Counted from the stretch's first letter, positions 25,281-33,734 are shown. The stretch: 64,000 bases of DNA from Fluviibacter sp964498255 (GCA_964498255.1 CAZCGW010000004.1:1-64000); one strand, 5' to 3'. Notes: generated from the letters alone by a model not told the origin. Numbers and translations: made by a program.

Positions 25281-26645
25281 TTAGCCAACTTTGGGCAGGT
25301 GCGCCAGAGACGACGTGATTGCTTCAGCTGGGTAGTCAAAGTCTTCTAGTTGGTTGGAGAAGTACTTGTCATAAGAGGCCATGTCAAAGTGGCCATGACC
25401 GGTCAGGCCGATGAGAATAGTCTTCTCTTCACCGGTGGCTTTACATCGAAGCGCTTCATCAATTGCACCACGAATGGCGTGACAGGATTCCGGTGCAGGA
25501 ATAATGCCTTCGGCACGCGCAAACTGTACACCAGCCTCAAAGGTGGCGACTTGCGGTACAGCAATCGCTTCCAGCATTTTTTCGTGGAAGAGTTGCGAGA
25601 CCAGTGGCGAATCGCCGTGGTAACGCAAGCCTCCAGCATGGATGCCCGGGGGCATAAAGTCGTGGCCTAGGGTGTACATCTTCATGATGGGGGTGTAACC
25701 CGATGCATCGCCATAGTCGTAGGCATAGGCACCCTTGGTGAGGGTGGGGCAGGAGGTGGGTTCTACGGCGACACAGCGCAGATTGGCCGCGCGCTTATCG
25801 CCAGCAGCTTTGTCGGCGAGGAATGGGAAGGCAATGCCGCCAAAGCTGGAGCCACCACCGCAGGGGCCAAAGATTACATCCGGATATAACCCAACTTTTT
25901 CAAACTGTTTCTTGGCTTCCAGGCCAATCACGCTTTGGTGCAGCAACACGTGGTTGAGCACCGACCCTAGTGTGTAACAGGTGTCTGGCTGTGATGCCGC
26001 CTCTTCAACTGCCTCTGAAATTGCCAGACCCAGAGAGCCTTGGCAATTGGGATCTGCAGCGAGTGCTGCACGGCCGGCATTAGTCATGTTGGTTGGGCTG
26101 GCAAAAACTTCTGCTCCCCAAGTTTGCATCATCGAACGGCGAAACGGTTTCTGCTCGTAACTCACTTTCACCATGTAAACGCGAACCGGCAGCCCAAACA
26201 TCTGTCCGGCAAAAGCAATCGACGATCCCCACTGGCCTGCACCGGTTTCGGTGGTGAGGCGTTTAGTGCCGGCAAGTTTGTTGTAGTAAGCCTGAGGTAC
26301 TGCCGAGTTGGGTTTGTGCGATCCGGCTGGCGACACACCTTCGTATTTGTAGAAAATCTTAGCTGGAGTGCCTAACGCTTGTTCTAAACGCAATGCCCGA
26401 CACAGCGGGGCAGGGCGCCATAGCGCATAAATTTGACGAACCTCATCCGGAATTTCAATCCAGCGCTGGGCAGACATTTCCTGTTCGAGGATCGGACCAG
26501 GGAAAATGGCACCCATCATTTCAGGAGAGACTGGCTGCCCATCGGGGCCAAGCGGTGCCGATGGTGGGTTAGGCATGTCCGCCACAATGTTGTACCAATG
26601 AGTCGGAATCTCGTTTTGATCAAGATTGATGCGTAACGGCGTCAT
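25281..26645 (-). CDS. trpB2: TrpB2-type tryptophan synthase beta-like protein
   Basis: A 454-residue PLP enzyme of the TrpB2 subgroup, longer than TrpB1. PLP Lys111 lies in PAGSHKPNSAV; GAGQWGSSIAFAG and FGPCGGGSSFGG are cofactor motifs. It joins indole and serine (or O-phosphoserine in some archaeal relatives) to give tryptophan. No trpA lies nearby, as is usual for TrpB2, which probably salvages indole. ATG 26645 has GGAG nine bases upstream; an in-frame TTG at 26675 preceded by GAGGAGG would add ten residues (see findings). Divergent from the unknown gene at 26721. Confidence 0.9.
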   Translation of the reverse strand: MTPLRINLDQNEIPTHWYNIVADMPNPPSAPLGPDGQPVSPEMMGAIFPGPILEQEMSAQRWIEIPDEVRQIYALWRPAPLCRALRLEQALGTPAKIFYKYEGVSPAGSHKPNSAVPQAYYNKLAGTKRLTTETGAGQWGSSIAFAGQMFGLPVRVYMVKVSYEQKPFRRSMMQTWGAEVFASPTNMTNAGRAALAADPNCQGSLGLAISEAVEEAASQPDTCYTLGSVLNHVLLHQSVIGLEAKKQFEKVGLYPDVIFGPCGGGSSFGGIAFPFLADKAAGDKRAANLRCVAVEPTSCPTLTKGAYAYDYGDASGYTPIMKMYTLGHDFMPPGIHAGGLRYHGDSPLVSQLFHEKMLEAIAVPQVATFEAGVQFARAEGIIPAPESCHAIRGAIDEALRCKATGEEKTILIGLTGHGHFDMASYDKYFSNQLEDFDYPAEAITSSLAHLPKVG

Positions 26646-26657
26646 GTGGGTGGCTCC

Positions 26658-26674
26658 TGAATAACAGTTATTCA
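26658..26674. promoter_or_regulatory. 17-bp palindrome in the trpB2 divergent promoter region
   Basis: TGAATAAC and GTTATTCA are exact reverse complements around one central A. It sits just downstream of a leftward -10 candidate (GATAAT on the minus strand, 26678-26683) and 17 bases before a rightward -10 (TATAAT, 26691-26696). A repressor or activator bound there could act on both genes. It may also form a hairpin in the trpB2 leader. Confidence 0.55.
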
Positions 26675-26690
26675 ACCATTATCCTCCTCG

Positions 26691-26696
26691 TATAAT
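26691..26696 (+). promoter_or_regulatory. -10 element of the unknown 160-aa gene
   Basis: TATAAT, 24 bases before the ATG at 26721. AAGGAAAT lies at the ribosome-binding position. The matching -35 would fall on the 17-bp palindrome and is weak (TTATTC). Confidence 0.55.
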
Positions 26697-26720
26697 GGGT
26701 AGGCAAAACCCTAAGGAAAT

Positions 26721-27203
26721 ATGATGGCAACTCCGGTAGCAGAACAGGCCTTACTTTTGGCAAAACAGATGGGCGTTGAGAATCCGTCGGCTGAAGTGAT
26801 TGAGACTTACACCCGGATTCTGGCTAGAACTTCACTGGTGGTGCTATTGGGAGCAACCCGATCGGTAGTACGCGGTAATGCCGAAGATAATCGGGAATAC
26901 CCGGATGAAAAGGACTACGTTTTTTTTAAGGAAATGCTGGAGAAGACGGCGATCAACGAGTTTTTCCAGTATGAAGACTGGGGTCCTCATCGGGTATTGA
27001 TGGATACCTTTGCACTAGACGATACGCATACGGTGCCGGCTTACCGGGTGTTCTGGAACGAGCGCCAGAAATTTCTGGCAGCGCATAACGAAATAGACAC
27101 CTTCAAAGCGGTTATTGAGCCGATGGTGGCTTCTGTATCGATGCTGCTGGGCGTGGATTGGTCGAACTGGGCCCTGGACGTAGGCCAGGGCCAGAAGCCT
27201 TAG
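26721..27203 (+). CDS. Unknown protein, 160 residues
   Basis: I do not recognise this protein. It is soluble-looking, acidic, and mostly helical by composition, with no signal peptide or cysteines. Distinct segments are ILARTSLVVLLGATRSVVRG, a tyrosine- and acid-rich YPDEKDYVFFKEML, and an aromatic C-terminal LGVDWSNWALDVG. The start ATG ATG has AAGGAAAT upstream and a TATAAT at proper distance, and coding style matches its neighbours, so it is a real gene. It is divergent from trpB2 and its stop overlaps the end of the convergent amidase gene by four bases. No function can be proposed. Confidence 0.75.
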   Translation: MMATPVAEQALLLAKQMGVENPSAEVIETYTRILARTSLVVLLGATRSVVRGNAEDNREYPDEKDYVFFKEMLEKTAINEFFQYEDWGPHRVLMDTFALDDTHTVPAYRVFWNERQKFLAAHNEIDTFKAVIEPMVASVSMLLGVDWSNWALDVGQGQKP

Positions 27204-28297
27204 TTCAGGCTATCGACAAGCGGGGCAGTTTTAAGGGGGATGGTGCGAATTTCCTTGCCGCTTAAGTCTGCTTTCTTTAGATCAAACTGCTGGATCGTTT
27301 GGTTGTCATAGGTTTTTACCTGATAGGTCAGGTTTTTGGCATCTGCTACCGTGGACCACTCCGTGGTTTCGTAACCGCCTGCACCGCCACCGTAGGGGTT
27401 GCTGCTGGGTAAGCGAATGGAGCCCGGTGGAATGTCGAAGTTGTTGAGAATATGCCAAGCGGTATTGATCTGCTGCGTTGTTGTTAACTGTTTAGGCGCG
27501 GCAGCGGTGTAAGCGATGGCACGAATAAACCGGCTGGGGCTCAGCGAGTCTCCGGGCAAACCATGTAAACCGCTTCCGGAGCTTGGTGGGGCGTAACTGG
27601 TGTTATTGATCTTGACCGCATCACGCTCAACGGGCGTGAGATTAGCGTAATTGCCGATGTTATCCAGATGCCAGGTAAAGGCCGGATCATTGGTCATGAC
27701 TCCGGTTGGGTTATCTGTAATGACCAGTTGGCCTTTGAGATATTCGACAACAATGCTTCTGCCCTTAGTGTCGTGTAGCGTCATGCGTACCTGAACCACA
27801 CCCTTATAGGCAGCCAGCGGTGAGCTGTTCACTTGAATCTGCCGGAGCCCGGCTTTGGCTTCGTCAACCGTTGCGAAATTGGAGAGTGCATAAAGCAGCA
27901 TCTGATAAGAGGCAATGCTGTGAGCAGAGTCTTTGGCGAGTGTATTTTGATAGACAGCGGTGTTGGGGGCATTGAGCAAACCACCGGTCATGCCTTTTTC
28001 GTTGATGCCATCAACAACAATGGGTTGTCCGAGCGCGTTAAGTCCGACGACTGCATATTTGCTTTGCCAGTTAAGTCCGGTACCCGGCACGCTATGGGTG
28101 CCAACGCCTTGAATGTTATAGCCACGCGGAATAACGACGAGAGCCGATTTGAGCGGCACGCCGAACTCCATAGAACGGCCATAGACGTAACCGCCATCTG
28201 CGCCAGGTAGCGTAAAACTGGTGCAGGCATTGCTAGTGATGGGTGCTGTAACTAGCGCAGCATAAAGAAGAATGGCTGGAATCTGTTTTAGTTTCAT
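27200..28297 (-). CDS. Secreted choloylglycine hydrolase family amidase (Ntn hydrolase)
   Basis: A 365-residue exported linear-amide C-N hydrolase. The signal peptide ends at SNA, leaving Cys25 (CTSFTLPG) as N-terminal nucleophile. Arg41 in GRSMEF stands 16 residues later, exactly as Cys2 and Arg18 do in bile salt hydrolases; the following acidic residue is Glu44 where many members have Asp. VVDGINEKGMTGGLLNAP and EYLKGQLVITDNPTGVMTNDP carry the conserved Asn residues. Family members hydrolyse conjugated bile salts, penicillin V or acyl-homoserine lactones; a periplasmic enzyme in a betaproteobacterium makes an acylase on lactones or envelope amides plausible but unproven. Confidence 0.85.
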   Translation of the reverse strand: MKLKQIPAILLYAALVTAPITSNACTSFTLPGADGGYVYGRSMEFGVPLKSALVVIPRGYNIQGVGTHSVPGTGLNWQSKYAVVGLNALGQPIVVDGINEKGMTGGLLNAPNTAVYQNTLAKDSAHSIASYQMLLYALSNFATVDEAKAGLRQIQVNSSPLAAYKGVVQVRMTLHDTKGRSIVVEYLKGQLVITDNPTGVMTNDPAFTWHLDNIGNYANLTPVERDAVKINNTSYAPPSSGSGLHGLPGDSLSPSRFIRAIAYTAAAPKQLTTTQQINTAWHILNNFDIPPGSIRLPSSNPYGGGAGGYETTEWSTVADAKNLTYQVKTYDNQTIQQFDLKKADLSGKEIRTIPLKTAPLVDSLN

Positions 28298-28420
28298 CGC
28301 GTTATCCGGTAATAACTTGTTAAGTTTGGATTGCTAGTTTAATCACAAATGAACAAACAGGGGGTTTAGCTGACGGCTCGGTGCGGATTCGGTATTCTGA
28401 GCGACAGTTAAATGCATCTA

Positions 28421-28425
28421 GGGAG
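28421..28425 (+). promoter_or_regulatory. Ribosome binding site favouring a TTG start
   Basis: GGGAG lies seven bases before TTG 28433, whereas the ATG at 28412 has no such site. This supports TTG initiation of the membrane-anchored exonuclease. Confidence 0.5.
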
Positions 28426-28432
28426 ATTGGTT

Positions 28433-29491
28433 TTGGAAAAACTTACCGCCAGAGCGCGTTACCTGATTGCAGGTGTCATCCTTTCTCTTTTAATGGCCGG
28501 GCCATTTGTAGGCGTTGCCGCATTCGCATGGGCTGAAGGTACGCTAGAACATCGGGCAATCTTCAGCCATTACTTCCAGCAGCTATTCCCCATGGGGATA
28601 TTTCTGACGTTGATCGCCCTGGTGCTGGGTTTTATTATTCTCAATGCATTGTTCCGCGCCTATGTCACGGGCATGGCGGCAACGGCAGAACAGCTGACCG
28701 TGATGCTAACGAGCAACCGCGAGTTGCGCTTAGACGTGCAGGGGCCTCCTGAATTACGTTCGGTGATTGGCGCAATGAATCGCCTGGCGGATCAACGGGA
28801 TCACAAGCTTGATGAGGTGGAAGCCAGAATTGCCGAGCAACGATCGATCTATCAGGCGTTGTGTGATCGTTCTGCTGGCGCTTCTGTGTTGGATCAGCCT
28901 TTACGCGCTCTGACGTATACGGCGTTTGATACTGAGACAACCGGGTTACAGCCGAGTCAGGGTGACGAGATTATTCAGATCGGCGCTTTGCGCGTGGCAG
29001 ATGGCCATGTCTGTGCCGATGAAGCCTTTGAGGCGTTAATTGATCCGCAGCGTCCGATTAACCCTGAGAGTGAAAAGATCCACGGCATTAGCGATGAACA
29101 GGTTCGTGGCAAGCCGACAATCATGCAGGTGTTGCCGGAGTTTTACGACTTCTGTGAAGGCAGTGTGTTGCTGGGTCATAACGTGGCGTTCGATATGCGT
29201 TTCCTGCAGATGAAAGAGGAGCGTGTCCGCGTTGTGTTCAGGCAACCGGTAATCGATACCTTGCTGCTTTCTGCTGTGGCTTACCCCAACCAAGTGCATC
29301 ATAGCTTGGAGGCCAGTATGGCGTTGCTGGGTGTGTCGATTGAGCATCGGCATAGTGCCTATTCGGATGCGGTTGCTACGGCACAGGTGTTTTTGAAGTT
29401 AGTGCCATTGCTGGAGGCGCAGGGCATCATCACCTTGCGGCAAGCGATTGAGGCTTCAGCGAAAACGCCTTACGCACGTTTGGCTTATTGA
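28433..29491 (+). CDS. Membrane-anchored DEDDh 3'-5' exonuclease (DnaQ-like)
   Basis: A 352-residue protein with two N-terminal membrane helices (about residues 10-33 and 55-75), a HAMP-like and coiled linker (about 80-140), and a DnaQ/epsilon-type exonuclease domain from about residue 163. Motif I AFDTETTGL (Asp166, Glu168), motif II LLGHNVAFDMRFL, and motif III HRHSAYSDAVATAQVF with the His-x4-Asp of DEDDh enzymes are all present. The start is probably TTG 28433, with GGGAG upstream; ATG 28412 would add seven residues. Longer relatives in betaproteobacteria carry similar membrane parts. Tethering a nuclease to the inner membrane is unusual; the substrate is unknown. Confidence 0.82.
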   Translation: MEKLTARARYLIAGVILSLLMAGPFVGVAAFAWAEGTLEHRAIFSHYFQQLFPMGIFLTLIALVLGFIILNALFRAYVTGMAATAEQLTVMLTSNRELRLDVQGPPELRSVIGAMNRLADQRDHKLDEVEARIAEQRSIYQALCDRSAGASVLDQPLRALTYTAFDTETTGLQPSQGDEIIQIGALRVADGHVCADEAFEALIDPQRPINPESEKIHGISDEQVRGKPTIMQVLPEFYDFCEGSVLLGHNVAFDMRFLQMKEERVRVVFRQPVIDTLLLSAVAYPNQVHHSLEASMALLGVSIEHRHSAYSDAVATAQVFLKLVPLLEAQGIITLRQAIEASAKTPYARLAY

Positions 29492-29512
29492 GCGGGTTAA
29501 ATTTTAGGTAAC

Positions 29513-29548
29513 AAAAAACCCACCGGATTTGCTCTCGGTGGGTTTCTT
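29513..29548. terminator. Bidirectional terminator between the exonuclease gene and icd
   Basis: AAACCCACCG and CGGTGGGTTT form a perfect ten-base stem with a ten-base loop. T-runs follow in both directions, longer on the minus strand. It serves the convergent exonuclease and icd genes. Confidence 0.88.
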
Positions 29549-29565
29549 GTGGGTTGCTCGCGAGA

Positions 29566-31803
29566 TTAAGTGCGGGCAGCCTTGAGTGCGGCATTGAGTG
29601 TAGCGCTTGGACGCATGACGGCTTTGCACTTCTCCGAATCGGCCTTGTAGTAGCCGCCGATATCCACAGCCTTGCCTTGAACTGTCTTCATCTCGGCCAC
29701 GATCTGGGCTTCGTTGTCGGTCAGTGCTTTGGCCAGTGGTTTGAACTGGTCGGCCAGGGCCTTGTCTTCGGTCTGGTTGGCCAGTTCCTGAGCCCAGAAC
29801 ATGGCCAGATAGAACTGGCTACCACGGTTGTCGAGTTCACCGGTTTTTGGCGAAGGCGACTTGTTGTTGTCCAACAGTTTGCCCGTGGCGGCATCCAGCG
29901 TTTTGGCCAGCAGCTTGGCACGTTCGTTACCCGTCTTGAGGCCCAGGTCTTCCAGCGATACAGCCAGCGCCAGGAATTCGCCCAGCGAATCCCAACGCAG
30001 GTGGTTCTCTTCGGTCAGCTGTTGTACGTGTTTCGGTGCTGAACCGCCGGCGCCGGTTTCGTACATGCCGCCACCCGCCATCAGCGGAACGATCGACAGC
30101 ATCTTGGCCGAGGTGCCCAGCTCCATAATCGGGAACAGGTCGGTCAGGTAGTCACGCAGGATGTTGCCGGTAACCGAGATGGTGTCCAAGCCGCGGATCA
30201 CGCGCTCCAGTGTGTAGCGCATGGCGCGAACCTGCGACATGATGTGGATGTCCAGGCCCTTGGTGTCGTGATCCTTCAGGTATTTTTCAACCTTCTTGAT
30301 TAGTTCGGCTTCGTGCGGACGGTATGGATCCAGCCAGAAAATGGCAGGCATGCCGGAGTTGCGGGCGCGTGTCACGGCCAGCTTGACCCAGTCGCGGATC
30401 GGGTCGTCCTTCACCTGACACATGCGCCAGATATCACCCTTTTCAACGTTCTGGGTGAGCAGTACTTCACCGGTATCGATATCAACAATGTTGGCAATGC
30501 CGTCTTCAGCAATTTGGAAAGTCTTGTCGTGTGAACCGTATTCTTCAGCTTTCTGAGCCATCAGACCAACGTTCGGTACGGTGCCCATAGTTTTTGGGTC
30601 GAAGTTGCCGTTGGTCTTACAGAAGTTGATCATCTCCTGATAGATACGGGCAAAGGTCGATTCCGGCATCACGCACTTGGCATCGTACTGCTTACCATCG
30701 GCGCCCCACATCTTGCCACCCGCGCGAATCATGGCTGGCATGGACGCATCAACGATGATGTCGTTTGGCGAGTGGAAGTTGGTGATGCCCTTGGCTGAAT
30801 CGACCATGGCCAGTTCAGGACGGTGTTCGTGGCAGGCATGCAGATCACGGACGATTTCGTCACGCTTCGATTCTGGCAGCGTCTTGATCTTTTCGTACAG
30901 ATCAACCATACCGTTATTAACGTTGATGCCCAGCTCTTCAAACAGCTTGCCGTGTTTCTCGAAGGCTTCTTTGTAGTAGATCTTGACGCAGTGACCAAAG
31001 ACGATGGGGTGCGAGACCTTCATCATGGTGGCTTTTACGTGCAGCGAGAAGAGGATGCCTGATTTGCGGCAATCTTCCATTTCTTCTTCGTAGAACTTGC
31101 ACAGGGCCTTTTTGCTCATGAACATCGAATCGATGATTTCGCCTGCTTTGAGCGCAACCTTCTCTTTTAGAACGATGGCTTTGCCGCCCTTGGCAATCAG
31201 TTCCATGCGAACGTTGCGGGCTTTGTCGAGCGTCATCGACTTTTCGCCGTGGTAGAAATCACCCACATGCATGTTAGAGACGTGCGTCTGCGACCACTGG
31301 TTCCATTTGCCCATCGAATGAGGATGTTTGCGAGCGAAGTTCTTAACCGCTTGTGGTGCGCGGCGGTCTGAGTTGCCTTCGCGCAGCACCGGGTTTACAG
31401 CTGAACCCAGACATTTGCCGTAACGAACGGCAATCGACTTCTCTTCGTCGGTCTTCGGATCTTCCGGGTAATTTGGGATGGCGTAACCCTTGGCTTGCAG
31501 TTCTTTAACGCAGGCTTTGAGCTGGGCAACCGAAGCACTGATGTTCGGCAGCTTGATGATGTTGGTGTCTGGTTCCAGAGTCAGTTTGCCAAGTTCGGCA
31601 AGCGTGTCAGGCACTTTCTGGTCGTCTTTAAGGAATTCGGCAAACTCTGCCAGAACACGGGCGGATACCGAAATGTCACTTTTGACAATGTCGATGCCAG
31701 CCGGCGAAGTGAAGGTGCGGATGATCGGCAGAAAGGCACAGGTCGCAAGTAGCGGTGCTTCATCCGTCAGCGTGTAGATAATCTTCGACTTCTTGTCAGC
31801 CAT
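29566..31803 (-). CDS. icd: Monomeric NADP-dependent isocitrate dehydrogenase
   Basis: A 745-residue monomeric (type II) IDH, unrelated in length to the dimeric 416-residue enzyme. It decarboxylates isocitrate to 2-oxoglutarate with NADP. The opening KIIYTLTDEAPLLATCAFLPII, the YEEEMEDCRKSGILFSLHVKATMMKVSHPIVFGH core and FWLDPYRPHEAELI are hallmarks. Length fits the family (about 740). GGGGA precedes the ATG. Single gene with its own leader (31804-31922) and a terminator. Confidence 0.97.
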   Translation of the reverse strand: MADKKSKIIYTLTDEAPLLATCAFLPIIRTFTSPAGIDIVKSDISVSARVLAEFAEFLKDDQKVPDTLAELGKLTLEPDTNIIKLPNISASVAQLKACVKELQAKGYAIPNYPEDPKTDEEKSIAVRYGKCLGSAVNPVLREGNSDRRAPQAVKNFARKHPHSMGKWNQWSQTHVSNMHVGDFYHGEKSMTLDKARNVRMELIAKGGKAIVLKEKVALKAGEIIDSMFMSKKALCKFYEEEMEDCRKSGILFSLHVKATMMKVSHPIVFGHCVKIYYKEAFEKHGKLFEELGINVNNGMVDLYEKIKTLPESKRDEIVRDLHACHEHRPELAMVDSAKGITNFHSPNDIIVDASMPAMIRAGGKMWGADGKQYDAKCVMPESTFARIYQEMINFCKTNGNFDPKTMGTVPNVGLMAQKAEEYGSHDKTFQIAEDGIANIVDIDTGEVLLTQNVEKGDIWRMCQVKDDPIRDWVKLAVTRARNSGMPAIFWLDPYRPHEAELIKKVEKYLKDHDTKGLDIHIMSQVRAMRYTLERVIRGLDTISVTGNILRDYLTDLFPIMELGTSAKMLSIVPLMAGGGMYETGAGGSAPKHVQQLTEENHLRWDSLGEFLALAVSLEDLGLKTGNERAKLLAKTLDAATGKLLDNNKSPSPKTGELDNRGSQFYLAMFWAQELANQTEDKALADQFKPLAKALTDNEAQIVAEMKTVQGKAVDIGGYYKADSEKCKAVMRPSATLNAALKAART

Positions 31804-31834
31804 GGTGTCCCCTTAAATTCAAGTAGTTATAGAG

Positions 31835-31856
31835 AGCTCGTTGTGCGAGCTTTTTT
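31835..31856 (+). terminator. Terminator-like hairpin facing right in the icd leader
   Basis: AGCTCG, loop TTGTG, CGAGCT and six T form an intrinsic-terminator shape on the plus strand. Both flanking genes read left, so it does not end either of them; it could stop antisense transcription or form a leader hairpin on the icd mRNA. Confidence 0.45.
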
Positions 31857-31922
31857 AGGTGCCTTTTGGTTAATCTGGCGAAGCTATGAGTATCCGCACC
31901 GACGGGGTTCCCGTCAATGCTT

Positions 31923-33104
31923 TCAGGCTGTTTTTAGGCGCCATAAGGAAGTGATTTCTGCAGCTCTGGCATTGTGCAGCGCATCAGTGTTGTTGCGGGT
32001 TTTAGGGTGATTGGGCTTCGCGTCGATACGATCAAGTACGATCAGCCCGCTATCGCTAATCCAGCCCAGCAATTCGTCCCGGCTACGCAGCGCCAGATGC
32101 TCGGCGATATCGGAAATAATCAACCAGGCTTGCCCTGTTGGGCTGAGTCTTTGTGCCACACCAGCCAGGAAAGCTCGCAGCATCCGTGAATCCGGGTCGT
32201 ACACGGCGGCTTCCACCGGGGAGGTGGGTGTGGCCGGTAACCAGGGTGGGTTACAGAGGATCAGGTCGGCATGGCGATCTGATTCCGGAAACAAATCGGC
32301 AGACTGGATTTGTACCTGGTTCGAGAAACCCAGCCGTTGACTATTTTCCTGAGCGCAGGCGATGGCGCGTGGATCCAGGTCGGTACCCATGACTTGGGGG
32401 ATGCCTCGTTTAGCCAGCAGACAGGTGAGTACGCCGGAGCCCGTGCCAATATCAAAGGCCAGGTTGCATGGGTTTGGCAGTGGGGCTTCGGCCACCAGAT
32501 CGACATATTCTCCGCGTACTGGCGAAAACACGCCAAAGTGCGGGTGGATGCGATTCTCCAGGGCTGGTACGAACGCACCCTTCTTGCGCCATTCGTAGGC
32601 GCTAATCAGCGCTAAGAGACCACGGAGGCTAATGACGGCATTACCGGCGTCTGAATCTGCGGGGCCAAGGCCGGCCGTGCAGGCTTCAACAACATCTTGT
32701 CCGCGCCGCAGGGGGATTCGATAGTCCGCAGTAAGGGGTAGTAGCAGTTGCCCCAAAATGCCGGCACGGCGCCCTTGGGCTAGGCGATGCTGCGCAAAGG
32801 CTTCTGCGGCAGTTGTCGCCTGAGGTTCGCTGCCGCGACGGGGAGGTCTGTCTGCCCGTCTGGCCAGGGCCTGCAAAAGATTTCGGGCATTCTGATAATC
32901 GCCTTGCCAGAGCAGGGCGTGTCCTTCGCGAATTAACCGAAAGGCGGCATCGGCAGCAAGGGTGTCATCTGCAACTGTGACTTTTTGCGGTGCGGGTAAA
33001 CCGGCTTCGGAAATCCAGCGTGCATGATGCGCAACACCATTTTGCAGCCAGGAGATGGTTGGCGCTAAAGTAGGCGGTGGCGTAGGCAATGGTTCGAAAG
33101 ACAT
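31923..33104 (-). CDS. Class I SAM-dependent methyltransferase
   Basis: A 393-residue enzyme. An N-terminal domain of about 180 residues (LIREGHALLWQGDYQNARNLLQALARR) precedes a Rossmann methyltransferase domain: motif I AFDIGTGSGVLTCLLA, motif II MGTDLDPRAIACA, and motif IV LILCNPPWLP. The NPPW tetrad marks N-methyltransferases acting on adenine, guanine or glutamine amide; HemK- and RlmG-like enzymes share it. The target is not known. It is divergent from yaeQ and upstream of icd in the same direction. Confidence 0.83.
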   Translation of the reverse strand: MSFEPLPTPPPTLAPTISWLQNGVAHHARWISEAGLPAPQKVTVADDTLAADAAFRLIREGHALLWQGDYQNARNLLQALARRADRPPRRGSEPQATTAAEAFAQHRLAQGRRAGILGQLLLPLTADYRIPLRRGQDVVEACTAGLGPADSDAGNAVISLRGLLALISAYEWRKKGAFVPALENRIHPHFGVFSPVRGEYVDLVAEAPLPNPCNLAFDIGTGSGVLTCLLAKRGIPQVMGTDLDPRAIACAQENSQRLGFSNQVQIQSADLFPESDRHADLILCNPPWLPATPTSPVEAAVYDPDSRMLRAFLAGVAQRLSPTGQAWLIISDIAEHLALRSRDELLGWISDSGLIVLDRIDAKPNHPKTRNNTDALHNARAAEITSLWRLKTA

Positions 33105-33186
33105 GCCGCATTGTAGCGATATCCGGGGAGTTCGATTTGGAATAAAAGGCAGTTACGCGTAGCCTTTCGCCTTTCGGATAGGAATC

Positions 33187-33723
33187 ATGGCACTTAAAGC
33201 AACCGTTTTCAAAGCAGATTTGCAGGTCGCAAATCTTGATCAGAACCATTTCGGCGATTATTCACTGACGCTGGCCCAACACCCTTCAGAGACAATTGAG
33301 CGGGTGATGATCAGGCTGTTGGCATTTGCGCTGTATGCCTCGGAAGATCTGCGCTTTGGGCGGGGGCTTTCCAATGAAGAGGATGCGGCCGTTTGGGAAA
33401 TTGATCCGGGTGGCGTTACCCGCTTATGGATTGATGTGGGTTTACCGGATGAAGTGCGGGTTAAAAAGGCCTGTAGCCGTGCCGATCGTGCAGTGATTGT
33501 TACCTATGGGGGTCGGCCTTCAGATATGTGGTGGCAACAGAATGCCAATACGCTGAAGCGCTACAAAAACTTATCAGTGATTCAAATCTCGCCAGAAGAT
33601 AGTGCCAAGCTGGTTGAAGCAGCTGGCCGCACGATGCGGCTTTCGTGGACGATCCAGGAAGCCATGGTTTATCTGGATAACGCATCTATCACGCCCGTAG
33701 TGCTGCTGAGCGCTCAATCCTAG
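33187..33723 (+). CDS. yaeQ: YaeQ family protein
   Basis: A 178-residue protein matching YaeQ throughout: MALKATVFKADLQVANLD, HPSETIERVMIRLLAFALYA, LRFGRGLSNEEDAAVW and the C-terminal LSWTIQEAMVYL. YaeQ has a PD-(D/E)XK nuclease-like fold; its cellular function is not settled. TAGGAAT lies upstream of the ATG. A GIY-YIG gene begins 12 bases after the stop, in the same direction. Confidence 0.92.
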   Translation: MALKATVFKADLQVANLDQNHFGDYSLTLAQHPSETIERVMIRLLAFALYASEDLRFGRGLSNEEDAAVWEIDPGGVTRLWIDVGLPDEVRVKKACSRADRAVIVTYGGRPSDMWWQQNANTLKRYKNLSVIQISPEDSAKLVEAAGRTMRLSWTIQEAMVYLDNASITPVVLLSAQS

Positions 33724-33734
33724 GGTGTTTTGCT

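Noticed and set aside
31901..31915. GACGGG-GTT-CCCGTC hairpin as terminator of the methyltransferase gene
   Set aside because: Strong stem in the right place, but no T-run follows on the minus strand; kept only as a note under the icd leader finding.
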